A stretch of DNA of 64,000 nucleotides from Oceanospirillaceae bacterium (GCA_013215505.1 JABSQZ010000022.1:1-64000), one strand, 5' to 3'; counted from the first letter of the stretch, positions 19,621-28,162 are shown. Translations and numbers: made by a program. Notes: generated by a model not told the origin, from the sequence alone.

Positions 19621-19958
19621 TTACTTTAGGTAGTTTTGCAGCAGCAAGTCAGCGGCATTCGCATAACCCAAAGCGGTATCAGCTTTAGCCAGTGATCGCG
19701 CATGATCATAGGCGCCCTGCGGTTTCTCATGGTTGTGGGCAGCGCTCATACGCATCTTAGCGTCATCTAGAGGGCATGTACCAGCGCCACTTGTTGCTTG
19801 TCTAATTTGTTGTGCATCGCTTTCATGTCAGCAGCTACTTTATCTATGGCGCTCTGAGCGGCGGCTAAGTGCGCCGGGCACTGAAAAGCTTGTGCACTGC
19901 TGGAAAATAGAAGTAACAAAAAGCTGGCACTAGTGATCAATAGTTTTGACAATTTCAT
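19621..19958 (-). pseudogene. Frameshifted small secreted protein gene
   Basis: The frame starts at ATG 19958 with a clear signal peptide (KLSKLLITSASFLLLLFSS, cut at AQA) and helix LAAAQSAIDKVAADMKAMHN, then stops at 19767 after ALVHAL. In the next frame the reading continues without a gap as DDAKMRMSAAHNHEKPQGAY...LLLQNYLK up to the TAA at 19621-19623. A one-base loss in GCCCTCTAGATGAC joins the two parts into a ~111-residue helical periplasmic protein. Either a recent pseudogene or a sequencing error; the good conservation of both halves favours a recent event. Confidence 0.7.
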
Positions 19959-20424
19959 TCTATTCTCCGTGTTACCGATGAAGTGGACGTTTTATGACAA
20001 TAGCAACCGCGCTGGCAGATCACGGCTTGCACACTTAGCTTAGCTTAGAGAAAGAGATATCAGCACAGTATTGATGGAGCATAAAATAATCTGTTCGCAG
20101 GCGCGAATCATTGCCACGACAGAGACAGCAGTGGGACAAACGGGTGCGTTATTTGTGGCTAATAAATACAGCAAAGTAGAAGGTTAGTGCTATTAACCCG
20201 CAAAGGTCAATTATAGCTAAGGCTAATTCCTATTTTGCTACTGGTTGTTTTAAGCACTGACTTGAAAAGGGCGATGATAGTGTTGCGATCAAAGTCAAGT
20301 GCAGTGATAAAGTTGTTGTGTACATGCAGAAGAATTGCGGTATTTTATTCGCATACAAAGTGATTTTTAACCGGGAGATAATAGCCATTCAATATTGCTC
20401 TCAGCTCTGCTGACCTGGCCAAAA
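19959..20424. other. Intergenic region without recognisable genes
   Basis: About 470 bases between the frameshifted gene and the fah terminator. I see no supportable reading frame, RNA gene or strong repeat. It must contain the promoter of the minus-strand secreted gene near 19960-20040, which cannot be placed with confidence. Confidence 0.4.
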
Positions 20425-20449
20425 CAGGCTGTGGCAACGCCACAGCCTG
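20425..20449 (-). terminator. Intrinsic terminator of the VOC-fah operon
   Basis: CAGGCTGTGGC, loop of three and GCCACAGCCTG: a perfect 11-bp GC-rich stem, 16 bases beyond the fah stop. On the minus strand it is followed directly by TTTT. Confidence 0.88.
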
Positions 20450-20465
20450 AATGAAAAGTATGTAT

Positions 20466-21782
20466 TTATACCTTAGCAGGTAAAATGGTTGCTCTCACCT
20501 CACCAAAGCCGATCCGGGTTGCATTTGCCGCTTCGCAGAAGCCGCTCATAATCACTGCATCACCGTCCTCAAGGAAAGTACGACTCTCACCGTTGTCCAG
20601 CAAAAAACTGTTTTTTCCGGCACTGGTCAGCTCCATCATCGATCCTACCTGATCGATACTAGGGCCGGATTGAGTGCCGCTGCCAAAAAAGTCACCGGCC
20701 ACTAAGTTACAACCATTGACTGTGTGATGGGCGACCATTTGTGCCACACTCCAGTAAGAGTGATTAAAACTGGTTTTCGTCAGCTGCTGTCCCGGGTTGT
20801 TAGCGGCACGCATTTTCTGCGTCTGCAGTGTCACTTGCAACTGAATGTCGTAGGCACCTAATTCAGAGTTGTTGCTACTGGATAAATAATCCAGCGGCTG
20901 TGGATCCGCCGGATCGCGGCTCCAAGACTGGCGAAAGGGTGCTAATGCCTCGTTGGTGATGATCCATGGAGAGACAGTGGATGCGAAATTTTTAGCTAAA
21001 AACGGTCCCAGTGGCTGGTATTCCCAGCCCTGGATATCTCGCGCTGACCAGTCGTTAAACAGGCACATACCAAAGATATGCTGATCAGCTGAATCTATAT
21101 CTATGGCGGTACCCATTTCATTGCCAGATCCGAGATAGATGCCAACTTCCATCTCATAATCCAAACGTTTACAAGGGCCTAAGCTAGGCTCGTCAGCTGA
21201 AGGTGCCTTAGTTTGACCGCGGGGGCGATGAAAATCTTGCCCTGAGACAGTGATCGAAGATGAGCGGCCGTGGTAGCCAATAGGCACCCATTTGTAATTT
21301 GGCAGCAATGGGTTGTCAGGCCTGAAGAACGAGCCGATGGTGGTGGCGTGATTAATCGAGGTATAAAAGTCAGTGTAATCACCGATGCGACAAGGCAAGT
21401 CAAATTCAATCTCAGCTTGTGCAATCAAAGTGTCGGCCAGTTGCGCTTGCAGGGGAGAGTCGCTGGCGAGGGCGTCGCTTAAAGCTGCCCGCAGTGCTGA
21501 CCAAGTTGTTGCAGGCATCGCCATGAAATCATTGAGTTGCGATTGGCTGCAGGCGATCAACGCCTGCTGTACCACAGCGCTGAACAGCTCAAGTTTAGCC
21601 AGTGCCGCTAAGTCGACGACCTGATCGCCAATGGCGACTGCACCACGAAAAGCTTCGTCGGAATTTTTGCGACGAAAAATGGCAAAAGGCAAGTTCTGGA
21701 TAGGGAAATCGCCATTTTGGCTATTAGCTGATTCGACCCAGCTGCTTAAGTCAGTACTGTGTGTTTGGTTGATTAGTGACAT
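20466..21782 (-). CDS. fahA: Fumarylacetoacetase
   Basis: 438 residues from the ATG at 21782, where the normal N-terminus (SLINQTHSTDLSSWVESAN) begins; a longer frame only overlaps the VOC gene. This is the full-length FAH type with an N-terminal SH3-like domain, which splits fumarylacetoacetate to fumarate and acetoacetate in the last step of the homogentisate pathway. Catalytic features: YTDFYTSINHATTIGSFFRP (general base His), GYHGRSSS, and LFNDWSARDIQGWEYQPLGP (metal and substrate loop). It starts two bases from the end of the VOC gene, so the two are one operon ending at the 20425 terminator. Confidence 0.95.
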   Translation of the reverse strand: MSLINQTHSTDLSSWVESANSQNGDFPIQNLPFAIFRRKNSDEAFRGAVAIGDQVVDLAALAKLELFSAVVQQALIACSQSQLNDFMAMPATTWSALRAALSDALASDSPLQAQLADTLIAQAEIEFDLPCRIGDYTDFYTSINHATTIGSFFRPDNPLLPNYKWVPIGYHGRSSSITVSGQDFHRPRGQTKAPSADEPSLGPCKRLDYEMEVGIYLGSGNEMGTAIDIDSADQHIFGMCLFNDWSARDIQGWEYQPLGPFLAKNFASTVSPWIITNEALAPFRQSWSRDPADPQPLDYLSSSNNSELGAYDIQLQVTLQTQKMRAANNPGQQLTKTSFNHSYWSVAQMVAHHTVNGCNLVAGDFFGSGTQSGPSIDQVGSMMELTSAGKNSFLLDNGESRTFLEDGDAVIMSGFCEAANATRIGFGEVRATILPAKV

Positions 21783-21783
21783 A

Positions 21784-22332
21784 TTAGTTCTCATTGCTGG
21801 TGAATTCATCTTCATGTAACCACTTGGCGTGCTCTGGGGCGCGCTTAGTAACAGACCATTCCTCGACCATGGCGGGAGCGACTGCTTTAAGCTTGGCCAT
21901 TTGCTCATCAGTTCCACAGCGGTAGGTTAATTCCAGGCGGTGGCCATTGAGGTCAAAAAAGTAGATCGAGTAGATAATGCCGTGGCTAGTGATACCAAGG
22001 ACATCAACCCCCTTGCCTTGTAATTCCGCTTTTGCTGCAACCAGTGCATTTCTATCTGCAACTTCAAAGGCGATGTGTTGGACCCACTCAGGAGTATTTA
22101 GATCACGACCCATTTCCGGCTTAGTCGGCAATTCAAAGAAAGCCAGTATATTACCCATGCCAGCGTCTAAAAAAACGTGCATATAAGGGTCTGGCTCCTT
22201 AGTGGAGGGGACTTGGTTTTCTGAGATAGCCACCAACAGCTCCATATTCAGGTGTTCTTGATACCATTGCACTGTTTCTTTTGCATCTTTGCAGCGATAG
22301 GCAACGTGGTGCATTTGTTTTATGTTAATCAT
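21784..22332 (-). CDS. VOC (glyoxalase/extradiol-fold) protein in the homogentisate operon
   Basis: 182 residues with two beta-alpha-beta3 modules. Possible metal ligands are H8 or H9 (MHHVAYRC), E67 (AFFELP), H86 (WVQHIAFEV) and E134 (GHRLELTY). H9/H86/E134 is the 2-His-1-Glu triad position of type I extradiol dioxygenases; with E67 the set also equals the four-ligand site of glyoxalase I. It is the first gene of the operon with fah, behind a MarR-type double operator. No classical homogentisate dioxygenase is present, so a role in ring cleavage or in an isomerisation between MhaA and FahA is conceivable but unproven. Confidence 0.75.
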   Translation of the reverse strand: MINIKQMHHVAYRCKDAKETVQWYQEHLNMELLVAISENQVPSTKEPDPYMHVFLDAGMGNILAFFELPTKPEMGRDLNTPEWVQHIAFEVADRNALVAAKAELQGKGVDVLGITSHGIIYSIYFFDLNGHRLELTYRCGTDEQMAKLKAVAPAMVEEWSVTKRAPEHAKWLHEDEFTSNEN

Positions 22333-22355
22333 AAACGCCTCTCTGAAATTATATA

Positions 22356-22407
22356 TTGGTAACGATCGTTACTAAAACATCAAAATATTAGTATCATGTG
22401 TTACTAA
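22356..22407. promoter_or_regulatory. Double palindromic operator of the MarR regulator
   Basis: TTGGTAACGATCGTTACTAA (22356-22375, with the perfect core GTAACGATCGTTAC) and TTAGTATCATGTGTTACTAA (22388-22407) lie 32 bp apart, three helix turns, between the divergent VOC and MarR genes. The same pair with the same 32-bp spacing recurs at 31498-31549. Consensus TTRGTAWC-N4-GTTACTAA. The MarR protein encoded next door is the natural candidate to bind it. Confidence 0.8.
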
Positions 22408-22497
22408 AGTCAATATCAACTGTGTTATATTGTGGCACTTACTCCATGTTCCCTTATTCTCCTTCCTACCACCGGGAAGTTAGCAGCAGATAAACTT

Positions 22498-22956
22498 ATG
22501 GCAGAAAATGATCAGACGTTTTTAGATTTACAGCAATTTTTCCCTTACCAGTTTTCAATCCTCGCCGGACAAATCAGTGACTATATTGCTAAAATTTATC
22601 GAAAAGAGTACGGCTTAACTAAATTTGAATGGCGGGTGCTGGCCACTGTCGGCCAGCACGGGCAGATATCTGCCAGCGCTATCTGCCAATTTACTCAATT
22701 AGATAAAATGCAGGCCAGTCGAGCTATTGGTAAATTAACTAAATCTGGCTCATTACAGCAGCAGATCAGCGAGACGGACAGGCGTACCAATCTGTTGCAA
22801 TTGACAGAAACGGGTCAGCAGATGTATCTGCAAATCGTGCCGCTGGTGAAACAGCAAGAGCAATTATTACTCAGCGGTTTAACTCCTCAGGAGCGCCAGC
22901 AGTTAATGGAGCTGACCCAAAAACTCAGCCGCCAACTCGTTGATAAAGAGCAGTGA
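22498..22956 (+). CDS. MarR-family transcriptional regulator
   Basis: 152 residues from the ATG at 22498 (MAENDQTFLDLQQFFPYQFS); the frame is open 22 codons further up, into the operator, so the shorter form is preferred. The winged helix is visible: LTKFEWRVLATVGQHGQISASAICQFTQLDKMQASRAIGKLTKSG and wing ISETDRRTNLLQLTETGQQM. Members close to HpcR/HpaR/BadR control aromatic catabolism and are released by pathway intermediates. It is divergent from VOC-fah, and identical operators stand before the TRAP transporter, so it very likely controls both. Confidence 0.88.
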   Translation: MAENDQTFLDLQQFFPYQFSILAGQISDYIAKIYRKEYGLTKFEWRVLATVGQHGQISASAICQFTQLDKMQASRAIGKLTKSGSLQQQISETDRRTNLLQLTETGQQMYLQIVPLVKQQEQLLLSGLTPQERQQLMELTQKLSRQLVDKEQ

Positions 22957-23070
22957 ACTCTATAACTAAGCGGCTTGCGTTAACACTAATGACCCGTTCA
23001 ACATTTGATTTTGCGGCCCCAGCGATGCTGTGCTAAAACAAGTTCACTGAGCAAATGGCTGTTTCCCCGC

Positions 23071-23721
23071 TTATGAATCGGGCTGGAGGGTCGGATGTGC
23101 CTTGGCAAAGCTAGTTAACTCCTGGCACTGCTGATCGATGGCGCTCAGCAGTGGGTAGGCTTGCATGTCTACCTGAAAACGTCTGGCGTTAAATATCTGT
23201 GGCACCAGACAAATCTCGGCCAGGCCAGGTTGTTCTGAAAAACAAAAAGTACTGCTGTTGCTGCGCTGGCTCAACTGCTCCTCCAGGGCGCTGAAAGTGG
23301 TATTTATCCAATGCTGATACCATTGCATCTTCTGTTCTTCATCGGCTCCCAGCTGCGTTACTAAGTATTTCAATACTCGCAAATTATTCAGCGGATGTAC
23401 TTCACAGGCGATCGCCTGGGCAAAGGCGCGTATGTTAGCGCGTTCTACAGCGCTCCCGCTAACTAGCTGAAAACTATCCGGATAGGCTTCATCTAAATAT
23501 TCGCAGATTGCCAGCGACTGACTGAGATGCACCCCTTGGTCGCTGAGCACGGGTACCAATTTCTGGGCATTACGCTGTTGGTGTTCCGTGCCGGTATGTG
23601 TCGATTCAAGTAGATTCACAGATTGCTGTTGGTAGCTTAGCTGCTTTAAATTTAGCGCGATGCGCACCCGATAGGCGGCTGATGATCGGCAGTAATCGTA
23701 TAAAATCATAACGTTTTCCAA
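23071..23721 (-). CDS. maiA: Maleylacetoacetate isomerase
   Basis: 216 residues (or 212 from the Met at codon 5), zeta-class glutathione transferase fold. The glutathione-binding SSAAYRVRIALNLK (SSxxxR motif) near the N-terminus and the LSQSLAICEYLDE region are diagnostic. It isomerises maleylacetoacetate to fumarylacetoacetate using glutathione, feeding FahA. It lies 40 bases downstream of mhaB on the same strand and probably belongs to the mhaAB transcript. Confidence 0.92.
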   Translation of the reverse strand: MENVMILYDYCRSSAAYRVRIALNLKQLSYQQQSVNLLESTHTGTEHQQRNAQKLVPVLSDQGVHLSQSLAICEYLDEAYPDSFQLVSGSAVERANIRAFAQAIACEVHPLNNLRVLKYLVTQLGADEEQKMQWYQHWINTTFSALEEQLSQRSNSSTFCFSEQPGLAEICLVPQIFNARRFQVDMQAYPLLSAIDQQCQELTSFAKAHPTLQPDS

Positions 23722-23761
23722 TTATTATTAGTATTGCATAGCCGTCTTGGCAGTATAGATG

Positions 23762-23962
23762 CTAGGGGTGTAAATGTGCACTGGCAGTGTTAATCGCCTG
23801 CTGCAGTATCGGTAATTCACCGATGTGGTTGCACAGCAGCAATATAAGGCGAGCATTAGCTTCACAGACCTGCTGATCACTTAATCCTAGGGTCATGTCG
23901 GTCAGTAGCTGATAAAAATCATCGGGTTGATCGATATTTGCAGTGGTTATTAATTTAGACAT
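23762..23962 (-). CDS. mhaB: Small coupling protein of the hydroxylase (DUF2783)
   Basis: 66 residues from the ATG at 23962. It overlaps the end of the flavin hydroxylase gene by 8 bases (ATGTCTAA), a sign of translational coupling. In Pseudomonas putida U the 3-hydroxyphenylacetate 6-hydroxylase consists of a ~63-kDa flavoprotein, MhaA, and a tiny partner, MhaB, needed for coupled hydroxylation; size, order and sequence type (QPDDFYQLLTDMTLGLSDQQ, NARLILLLCNHIG) agree with that. The assignment as MhaB rests on context as much as sequence. Confidence 0.8.
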   Translation of the reverse strand: MSKLITTANIDQPDDFYQLLTDMTLGLSDQQVCEANARLILLLCNHIGELPILQQAINTASAHLHP

Positions 23963-25643
23963 CGGTGAAGTCTCCCAGGGCACGCCGTTGCATTTGACTG
24001 ATAAGGTTAAAATTAAAATCTCTACACCGACCGGCAACTAACTGATCAGGTCGTAGCAGGTAGCAGCAGCGATCGCTGCTATCAAGTCGCTGAGCTATCA
24101 GCCCCAGATGGTCAATGAGTAAGTTTATCGGTGCAGCGAGTTCAATTTCGCTGGCCTTGGCGGTAATTATATAAGGGTGAATAGGTAGTGCAAGTTCACT
24201 CAGTGCTTGCAGTTGGTCTCTTTCAGATCCGCTTAACGTCTCCAGGTCATCGATAAACAGCAGGCAGTGAAAATGATTGCCAACCAGCGATAGCAAATAA
24301 CTCTGGTTACCTTTAAACAGCACCGGCGCATCGGTACAGGGAGATCCGGGTTCTACCGCCGAGTTAAAGGACTGCTGATCTGGACTAATGTGCGAGCAGC
24401 TTCGCAGAACCGGAGGAACAGATAGTCGACCTGAGTTCACCAGTGGCCGGGCAAAACTGAATTCTTTGGCCAGGGCAAGTACTGCATCGCGCATCACTTT
24501 GTTGGCCCGATTTTTCGGGGTAATAAAATCGGTGCTGCGGGTGGAGTTAAGAATGTTCTCATCGGCCGCTAAAATGCGCTCTTCACTGTAACTATCCAGT
24601 AGCTTTTGGTTGGCGAATCCGGTCAGTGCCAACTGAATTTTCCAGACTAAGTTGTCTATGTCTTCAATGCCAGAGTTGGCGCCGCGGGCACCAAAAGGGG
24701 AGACCTGGTGGGCGGCATCTCCGGCAAAGAAAATTCGTTCATGTCTGAAATTTTGCATTCTGCGACAGCAAAAAGTGTAGACAGAGCTCCACTCTAATTC
24801 AAACTCAACCTCATCACCGAGAAAGGCTTTGACCCTGGGGATGATATTCTCTGGACGCTTCTCTACTTCTGGATCCGCATCCCAACCCAAGTCAAAATCA
24901 ATGCGCCACAAGTTATCGGGTTGGCGGTGCAACAGTGTGGAACTGCCGTCGTGAAAGGGCGGATTGAACCAGAACCAGCGCTCTGGCGGGAAACTCTGGT
25001 CCCGCATGATGATATCGGCGATTAGGAATCGATCGGCAAAGACCTCACCGCTTGATTCCAGGGAGCAGAGCTGACGGGTCTTGGAGTTGGCGCCATCACA
25101 GGCGATTACATATCGGGCTTCAATCTGGTATCGGCCCTCGGGTGTTTCAATCTCCAGACTAACCCGTTCAGAATCTTGGCTGATAGCCACCAGCTTGTTT
25201 TTCCAGCGCAGTGAAGCACTGGGGAAATCGACCAGGCGTTCAACATAATACTGTTCCAAATAATATTGTTGTAAGTTGATGAAGCCGGGACGGCGGTGGT
25301 GCTCTTCAGGGCGCATATCAAAGCTGTAGATCTGCTGATCTTCAAAAAATACTTTGCCTAAGTTCCAGCTCACACCTTTATCGATCAGTCGCTGTCCGAC
25401 TCCCAACCTGTCGCTGATATCCAGAAAACGCTTGGCGTAACAGACGGCTCTGGAGCCGACACTGACGGTATTGTTATCGTCAATGATGACCACCGGTATT
25501 CCCTTGATGGAAAAATCAACAGCTGCTGCCAGACCCATAGGACCAGCGCCTATTATCACAACCGGATGGATAACATTGTGCGGTGCATCTTGATCTGCGG
25601 ATCGGCAATAGGGGTATTGAGTAAACGCATAGCTTTTTAACAT
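23955..25643 (-). CDS. mhaA: FAD-dependent aromatic hydroxylase (3-hydroxyphenylacetate 6-hydroxylase type)
   Basis: 562-residue class A flavin monooxygenase. Visible motifs: Rossmann VVIIGAGPMGLAAAVDF (about 27-45), the DG motif YVIACDGANSKTRQL and the GD motif RIFFAGDAAHQVSPFGARGANSGIEDIDNL. Size and the coupled DUF2783 gene fit MhaA, which makes homogentisate from 3-hydroxyphenylacetate with NADH and O2; MhpA-like 3-hydroxyphenylpropionate or 3-hydroxybenzoate hydroxylases are the alternatives. The downstream MaiA and FahA favour a homogentisate product. A TTATTTC-N7-GAAATAA dyad lies 91 bp before the start. Confidence 0.85.
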   Translation of the reverse strand: MLKSYAFTQYPYCRSADQDAPHNVIHPVVIIGAGPMGLAAAVDFSIKGIPVVIIDDNNTVSVGSRAVCYAKRFLDISDRLGVGQRLIDKGVSWNLGKVFFEDQQIYSFDMRPEEHHRRPGFINLQQYYLEQYYVERLVDFPSASLRWKNKLVAISQDSERVSLEIETPEGRYQIEARYVIACDGANSKTRQLCSLESSGEVFADRFLIADIIMRDQSFPPERWFWFNPPFHDGSSTLLHRQPDNLWRIDFDLGWDADPEVEKRPENIIPRVKAFLGDEVEFELEWSSVYTFCCRRMQNFRHERIFFAGDAAHQVSPFGARGANSGIEDIDNLVWKIQLALTGFANQKLLDSYSEERILAADENILNSTRSTDFITPKNRANKVMRDAVLALAKEFSFARPLVNSGRLSVPPVLRSCSHISPDQQSFNSAVEPGSPCTDAPVLFKGNQSYLLSLVGNHFHCLLFIDDLETLSGSERDQLQALSELALPIHPYIITAKASEIELAAPINLLIDHLGLIAQRLDSSDRCCYLLRPDQLVAGRCRDFNFNLISQMQRRALGDFTDV

Positions 25644-25733
25644 ACACTGTGCTCAAAGTAGATTATTAGTCTGTTCTATATACACACCATAACCTATTAA
25701 TTCGTGTCGATAATTAGCCGCAGTTGAATAAGA

Positions 25734-25754
25734 TTATTTCTAAATTAGAAATAA
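25734..25754. promoter_or_regulatory. Probable LysR-type operator in front of mhaA
   Basis: TTATTTC-N7-GAAATAA, perfect 7-bp arms (palindromic even through the spacer TAAATTA), 91 bp upstream of mhaA. It is embedded in a 33-base stretch that is nearly repeated at 28091-28122 in front of the MBL gene. The LysR gene at 25844 lies between the two sites. Confidence 0.7.
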
Positions 25755-25767
25755 ACGACGGAAACAA

Positions 25768-25844
25768 AGTAGGAAGTCGCGAGTAGCGAGTCGTAAGTTA
25801 AAATCACTGACTGACGACTTGCTACTCGCTACTCTCGACTTTTT
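25768..25844. repeat. Heptamer array forming a long hairpin
   Basis: Eleven successive 7-bp units in strict phase: AGTAGGA, AGTCGCG, AGTAGCG, AGTCGTA, AGTTAAA, ATCACTG, ACTGACG, ACTTGCT, ACTCGCT, ACTCTCG, ACTTTTT. The first half (AGTnnnn) is the rough reverse complement of the second (ACTnnnn), so the array folds back on itself. It abuts the LysR stop and may also serve as a terminator. Two related arrays lie at 32848-32903 and 39751-39806. Confidence 0.7.
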
Positions 25845-26758
25845 TATGCCCAAGGATCGCTGTGTTGGTGATCGGCTAGCCACTGGCGGAAAAAATCTAT
25901 AAATAAACTGACTTTTGGGGGAGTGAATTGGCGCTCTGGGTAGACGGCAAATACTGAGAGTTTTTCCGGCTGGTGGTTGGGAAAGACCCGCACTAAGTCT
26001 CCGTGCCTGGCGTAGTCTCGGATCACAAAATCCGCCAAATTGGCAATGCCGCGATGCTCTAGTGCAGAAGTGCGGATGACTAAACTATTGTTGGCGACTA
26101 GATCGCCGCTGACTTTAACAGTGACACTTTCGTCCTGCTGTTTTAAGGTCCAGGCATCGGCGTTGGCGGCGTGCACAAAAATCAGACAGTTATGTTCGGA
26201 CAGATCCGTCACTTGTTGTGGGGTGCCATGTTGCGCCAGGTATTTTTTAGTGGCGCAGACAAACAGTGAGACAGTGGATATTTCCCGGGCAATCAGGCTT
26301 GAATCTGGCAGCTGCGGGTCGGCGATGCGAATGGCCAGGTCGAATGCGTCACGCATCAGATCGGGAGGGCGATCATCGAGTGTGACATCGACTTTGACAT
26401 CAGGATAGCTGGCCATAAATTCTGGAATAGCACGGGCCAGTTGCAACTGGCCAAAGGTCATATTGCAAGTAATCTTTAAGGTGCCACTGGTACTGCTCTG
26501 CATCGTTGAGAGCAAGCTTTCGGTTTCATCTACCTGAGCGAGTATGGACAGACACTTTTGATGGTAAACCTCCCCAAGTTCAGTGACAAACAGGCGACGG
26601 GTGGTACGTTGTAATAGCTTGACACCAACATGTTGCTCCAGCTGTGATACTTGCTTACTGACAGATGAGCTGGATATATCAAGTTCAATCGCCGCCAGGG
26701 AAAAGCTCTTTAGCTTTACCACGCAGACGTAAACTCTCATTGCCGAAAGTGTGTCCAT
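25844..26758 (-). CDS. LysR-family regulator of the hydroxyphenylacetate genes
   Basis: 304 residues from the ATG at 26758 (MDTLSAMRVYVCVVKLKSFS), which has TGGAG 8 bases upstream; the open frame extends 25 codons further. The N-terminal helix-turn-helix (SSSSVSKQVSQLEQHVGVKLLQRTTRR) and the CrgA-like effector domain are clear. It lies between mhaA and the MBL gene on the same strand, and the TTATTTC-N7-GAAATAA dyads on both sides of it suggest it controls both. The ligand is unknown. Confidence 0.88.
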   Translation of the reverse strand: MDTLSAMRVYVCVVKLKSFSLAAIELDISSSSVSKQVSQLEQHVGVKLLQRTTRRLFVTELGEVYHQKCLSILAQVDETESLLSTMQSSTSGTLKITCNMTFGQLQLARAIPEFMASYPDVKVDVTLDDRPPDLMRDAFDLAIRIADPQLPDSSLIAREISTVSLFVCATKKYLAQHGTPQQVTDLSEHNCLIFVHAANADAWTLKQQDESVTVKVSGDLVANNSLVIRTSALEHRGIANLADFVIRDYARHGDLVRVFPNHQPEKLSVFAVYPERQFTPPKVSLFIDFFRQWLADHQHSDPWA

Positions 26759-26974
26759 GTCATTAACTCCAGCTGCTAACTCAGTGAATTTAAAAGAGTT
26801 GGAAATTGTAAGATGAATTTTGCTGCGGGGCAATCTGAATATAAGGTTAAGTGGCAGTGAGTCGCTGGCTAGAGGTTAAGGAGTAAAGCAGCTTAAATCT
26901 ATCGCTGTTCTGTCTGCAGATAGCGCTTAGCTGTAATGAACTGCCATAGGTTGCGAGCAGCTATAACAGAATAT

Positions 26975-26994
26975 GCCTGCCGTTGTCGGCAGGC
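26975..26994 (-). terminator. Stem-loop behind the MBL gene
   Basis: GCCTGCCG, loop of four and CGGCAGGC, a perfect 8-bp GC stem 10 bases after the MBL stop. On the minus strand ATATTCTGTT follows, a weak U-run. Confidence 0.65.
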
Positions 26995-27003
26995 TAAGTG
27001 CGG

Positions 27004-27966
27004 TTAATCCTGTAACTTGTCCCATACTTCTTGATCGCGCTCATCGGTCCAAATACGAGGCCAATCTACACCGTCCAGCTCATCCCAGAGTCGCTGTACA
27101 TCAAACGGCAGGCAGTGCTCAAAGATTGGCCACATGCCGAATTTAGGTGCCAGATGCTCGCGGGTCGCTTCAAATGCTTCTTTGACACTGCCGCCGCGGC
27201 GATGCACTGCTGAGGTTATTTCAATCATATCAGTGAGGAAACCACGGGTTTGCTCTATCGCTGCATCAACATCCGCCCGGCCTCTGACTACCCCTCCGCG
27301 ACCACCAATTAAGACTTCAGCCTGATAAGATTTGACTTTGTCTAAGGTACTGCTCGACCAGTCGAAGTGAAAGGCATCCCCGGTGTACAGTGCCGCTGCT
27401 GATTCTACCAGGTCTCCGGCGAACAGAATTTTCTGTTTTGGCAGCCAGGCACAGATATCACCGGCGGTATGACCGCGGCCACAATACTCCAGGATTAAAC
27501 TACCGCGGTCTCCACCGAGTGGTATCTCCAATTTATCGTTAAAGACAATATCGGGATGGGTTAACCCGGGAATTCCCTCGGGCTCGCGGAAAAGTCTTGG
27601 CATCCGCCCGAATTCACTGGCCCAATCTTGCATTCCGCGCTCTTCGATTAAAAACTGAGTATTCTCGTGTGCGATAATAGATTGAGCACCAAAAGCAGAG
27701 GCGCCAAGTACCCGCACTGCGTGATAGTGGGAGAGCACCAGATATTTAATTGGCTTGTCGGTGTGAGCACGCAGTTGTTCCAACCAATCCCTGGCAGCTT
27801 TTGGGGTTGCCCTGGCCTCGAAGGCGATTATAAAGTCTTCAGCTTCAATAGCACCTATGTTTGGGTCGCCTTCTGCGGTGAGGGCGTAGACGCCGTCAGC
27901 TAATACTTCTAAGGTCTCTTTTTTTACCCCTAAGTCTGCTGAAGAGGCGAATGCTTTTTTCGACAT
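27004..27966 (-). CDS. MBL-fold protein with an altered metal motif
   Basis: 320 residues. The metallo-beta-lactamase fold is recognisable from LVLSHYHAVRVLGASAF, YCGRGHTAGDICAW and ILFAGDLVES. The canonical HxHxDH reads H80-Y-H82-A-V84-R85: both ligands of the second metal site (Asp, His) are missing, while the later HTAGD and AGDLVE remain. It may bind one metal or none at site 2. The position between the TRAP operon and the LysR gene ties it to the aromatic pathway, but its substrate is unknown. A second TTATTTC dyad lies 135 bp upstream. Confidence 0.82.
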   Translation of the reverse strand: MSKKAFASSADLGVKKETLEVLADGVYALTAEGDPNIGAIEAEDFIIAFEARATPKAARDWLEQLRAHTDKPIKYLVLSHYHAVRVLGASAFGAQSIIAHENTQFLIEERGMQDWASEFGRMPRLFREPEGIPGLTHPDIVFNDKLEIPLGGDRGSLILEYCGRGHTAGDICAWLPKQKILFAGDLVESAAALYTGDAFHFDWSSSTLDKVKSYQAEVLIGGRGGVVRGRADVDAAIEQTRGFLTDMIEITSAVHRRGGSVKEAFEATREHLAPKFGMWPIFEHCLPFDVQRLWDELDGVDWPRIWTDERDQEVWDKLQD

Positions 27967-28100
27967 AATAATTCCTTGGATTATATGAGTAACTCATTGC
28001 CTGGGTTGCCAGATCAATGGGCTACTACTGAAAAATCTGAATATCTGCTGCCACGATAACCAGTATTCTCCGGAAAATTAAGCGGATAAAGTGAACAAGA

Positions 28101-28121
28101 TTATTTCCAATAAAGAAATAA
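28101..28121. promoter_or_regulatory. Second LysR-type dyad, in front of the MBL gene
   Basis: TTATTTC-N7-GAAATAA with the same arms and spacer length as 25734-25754. The context GTGAACAAGATTATTTC resembles GTTGAATAAGATTATTTC there. Found between dctM and the MBL gene, 135 bp before the latter. Confidence 0.7.
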
Positions 28122-28162
28122 AGCACTGCTAGTTTTCATCACAGTGCAGTGTTTCACTGCCG

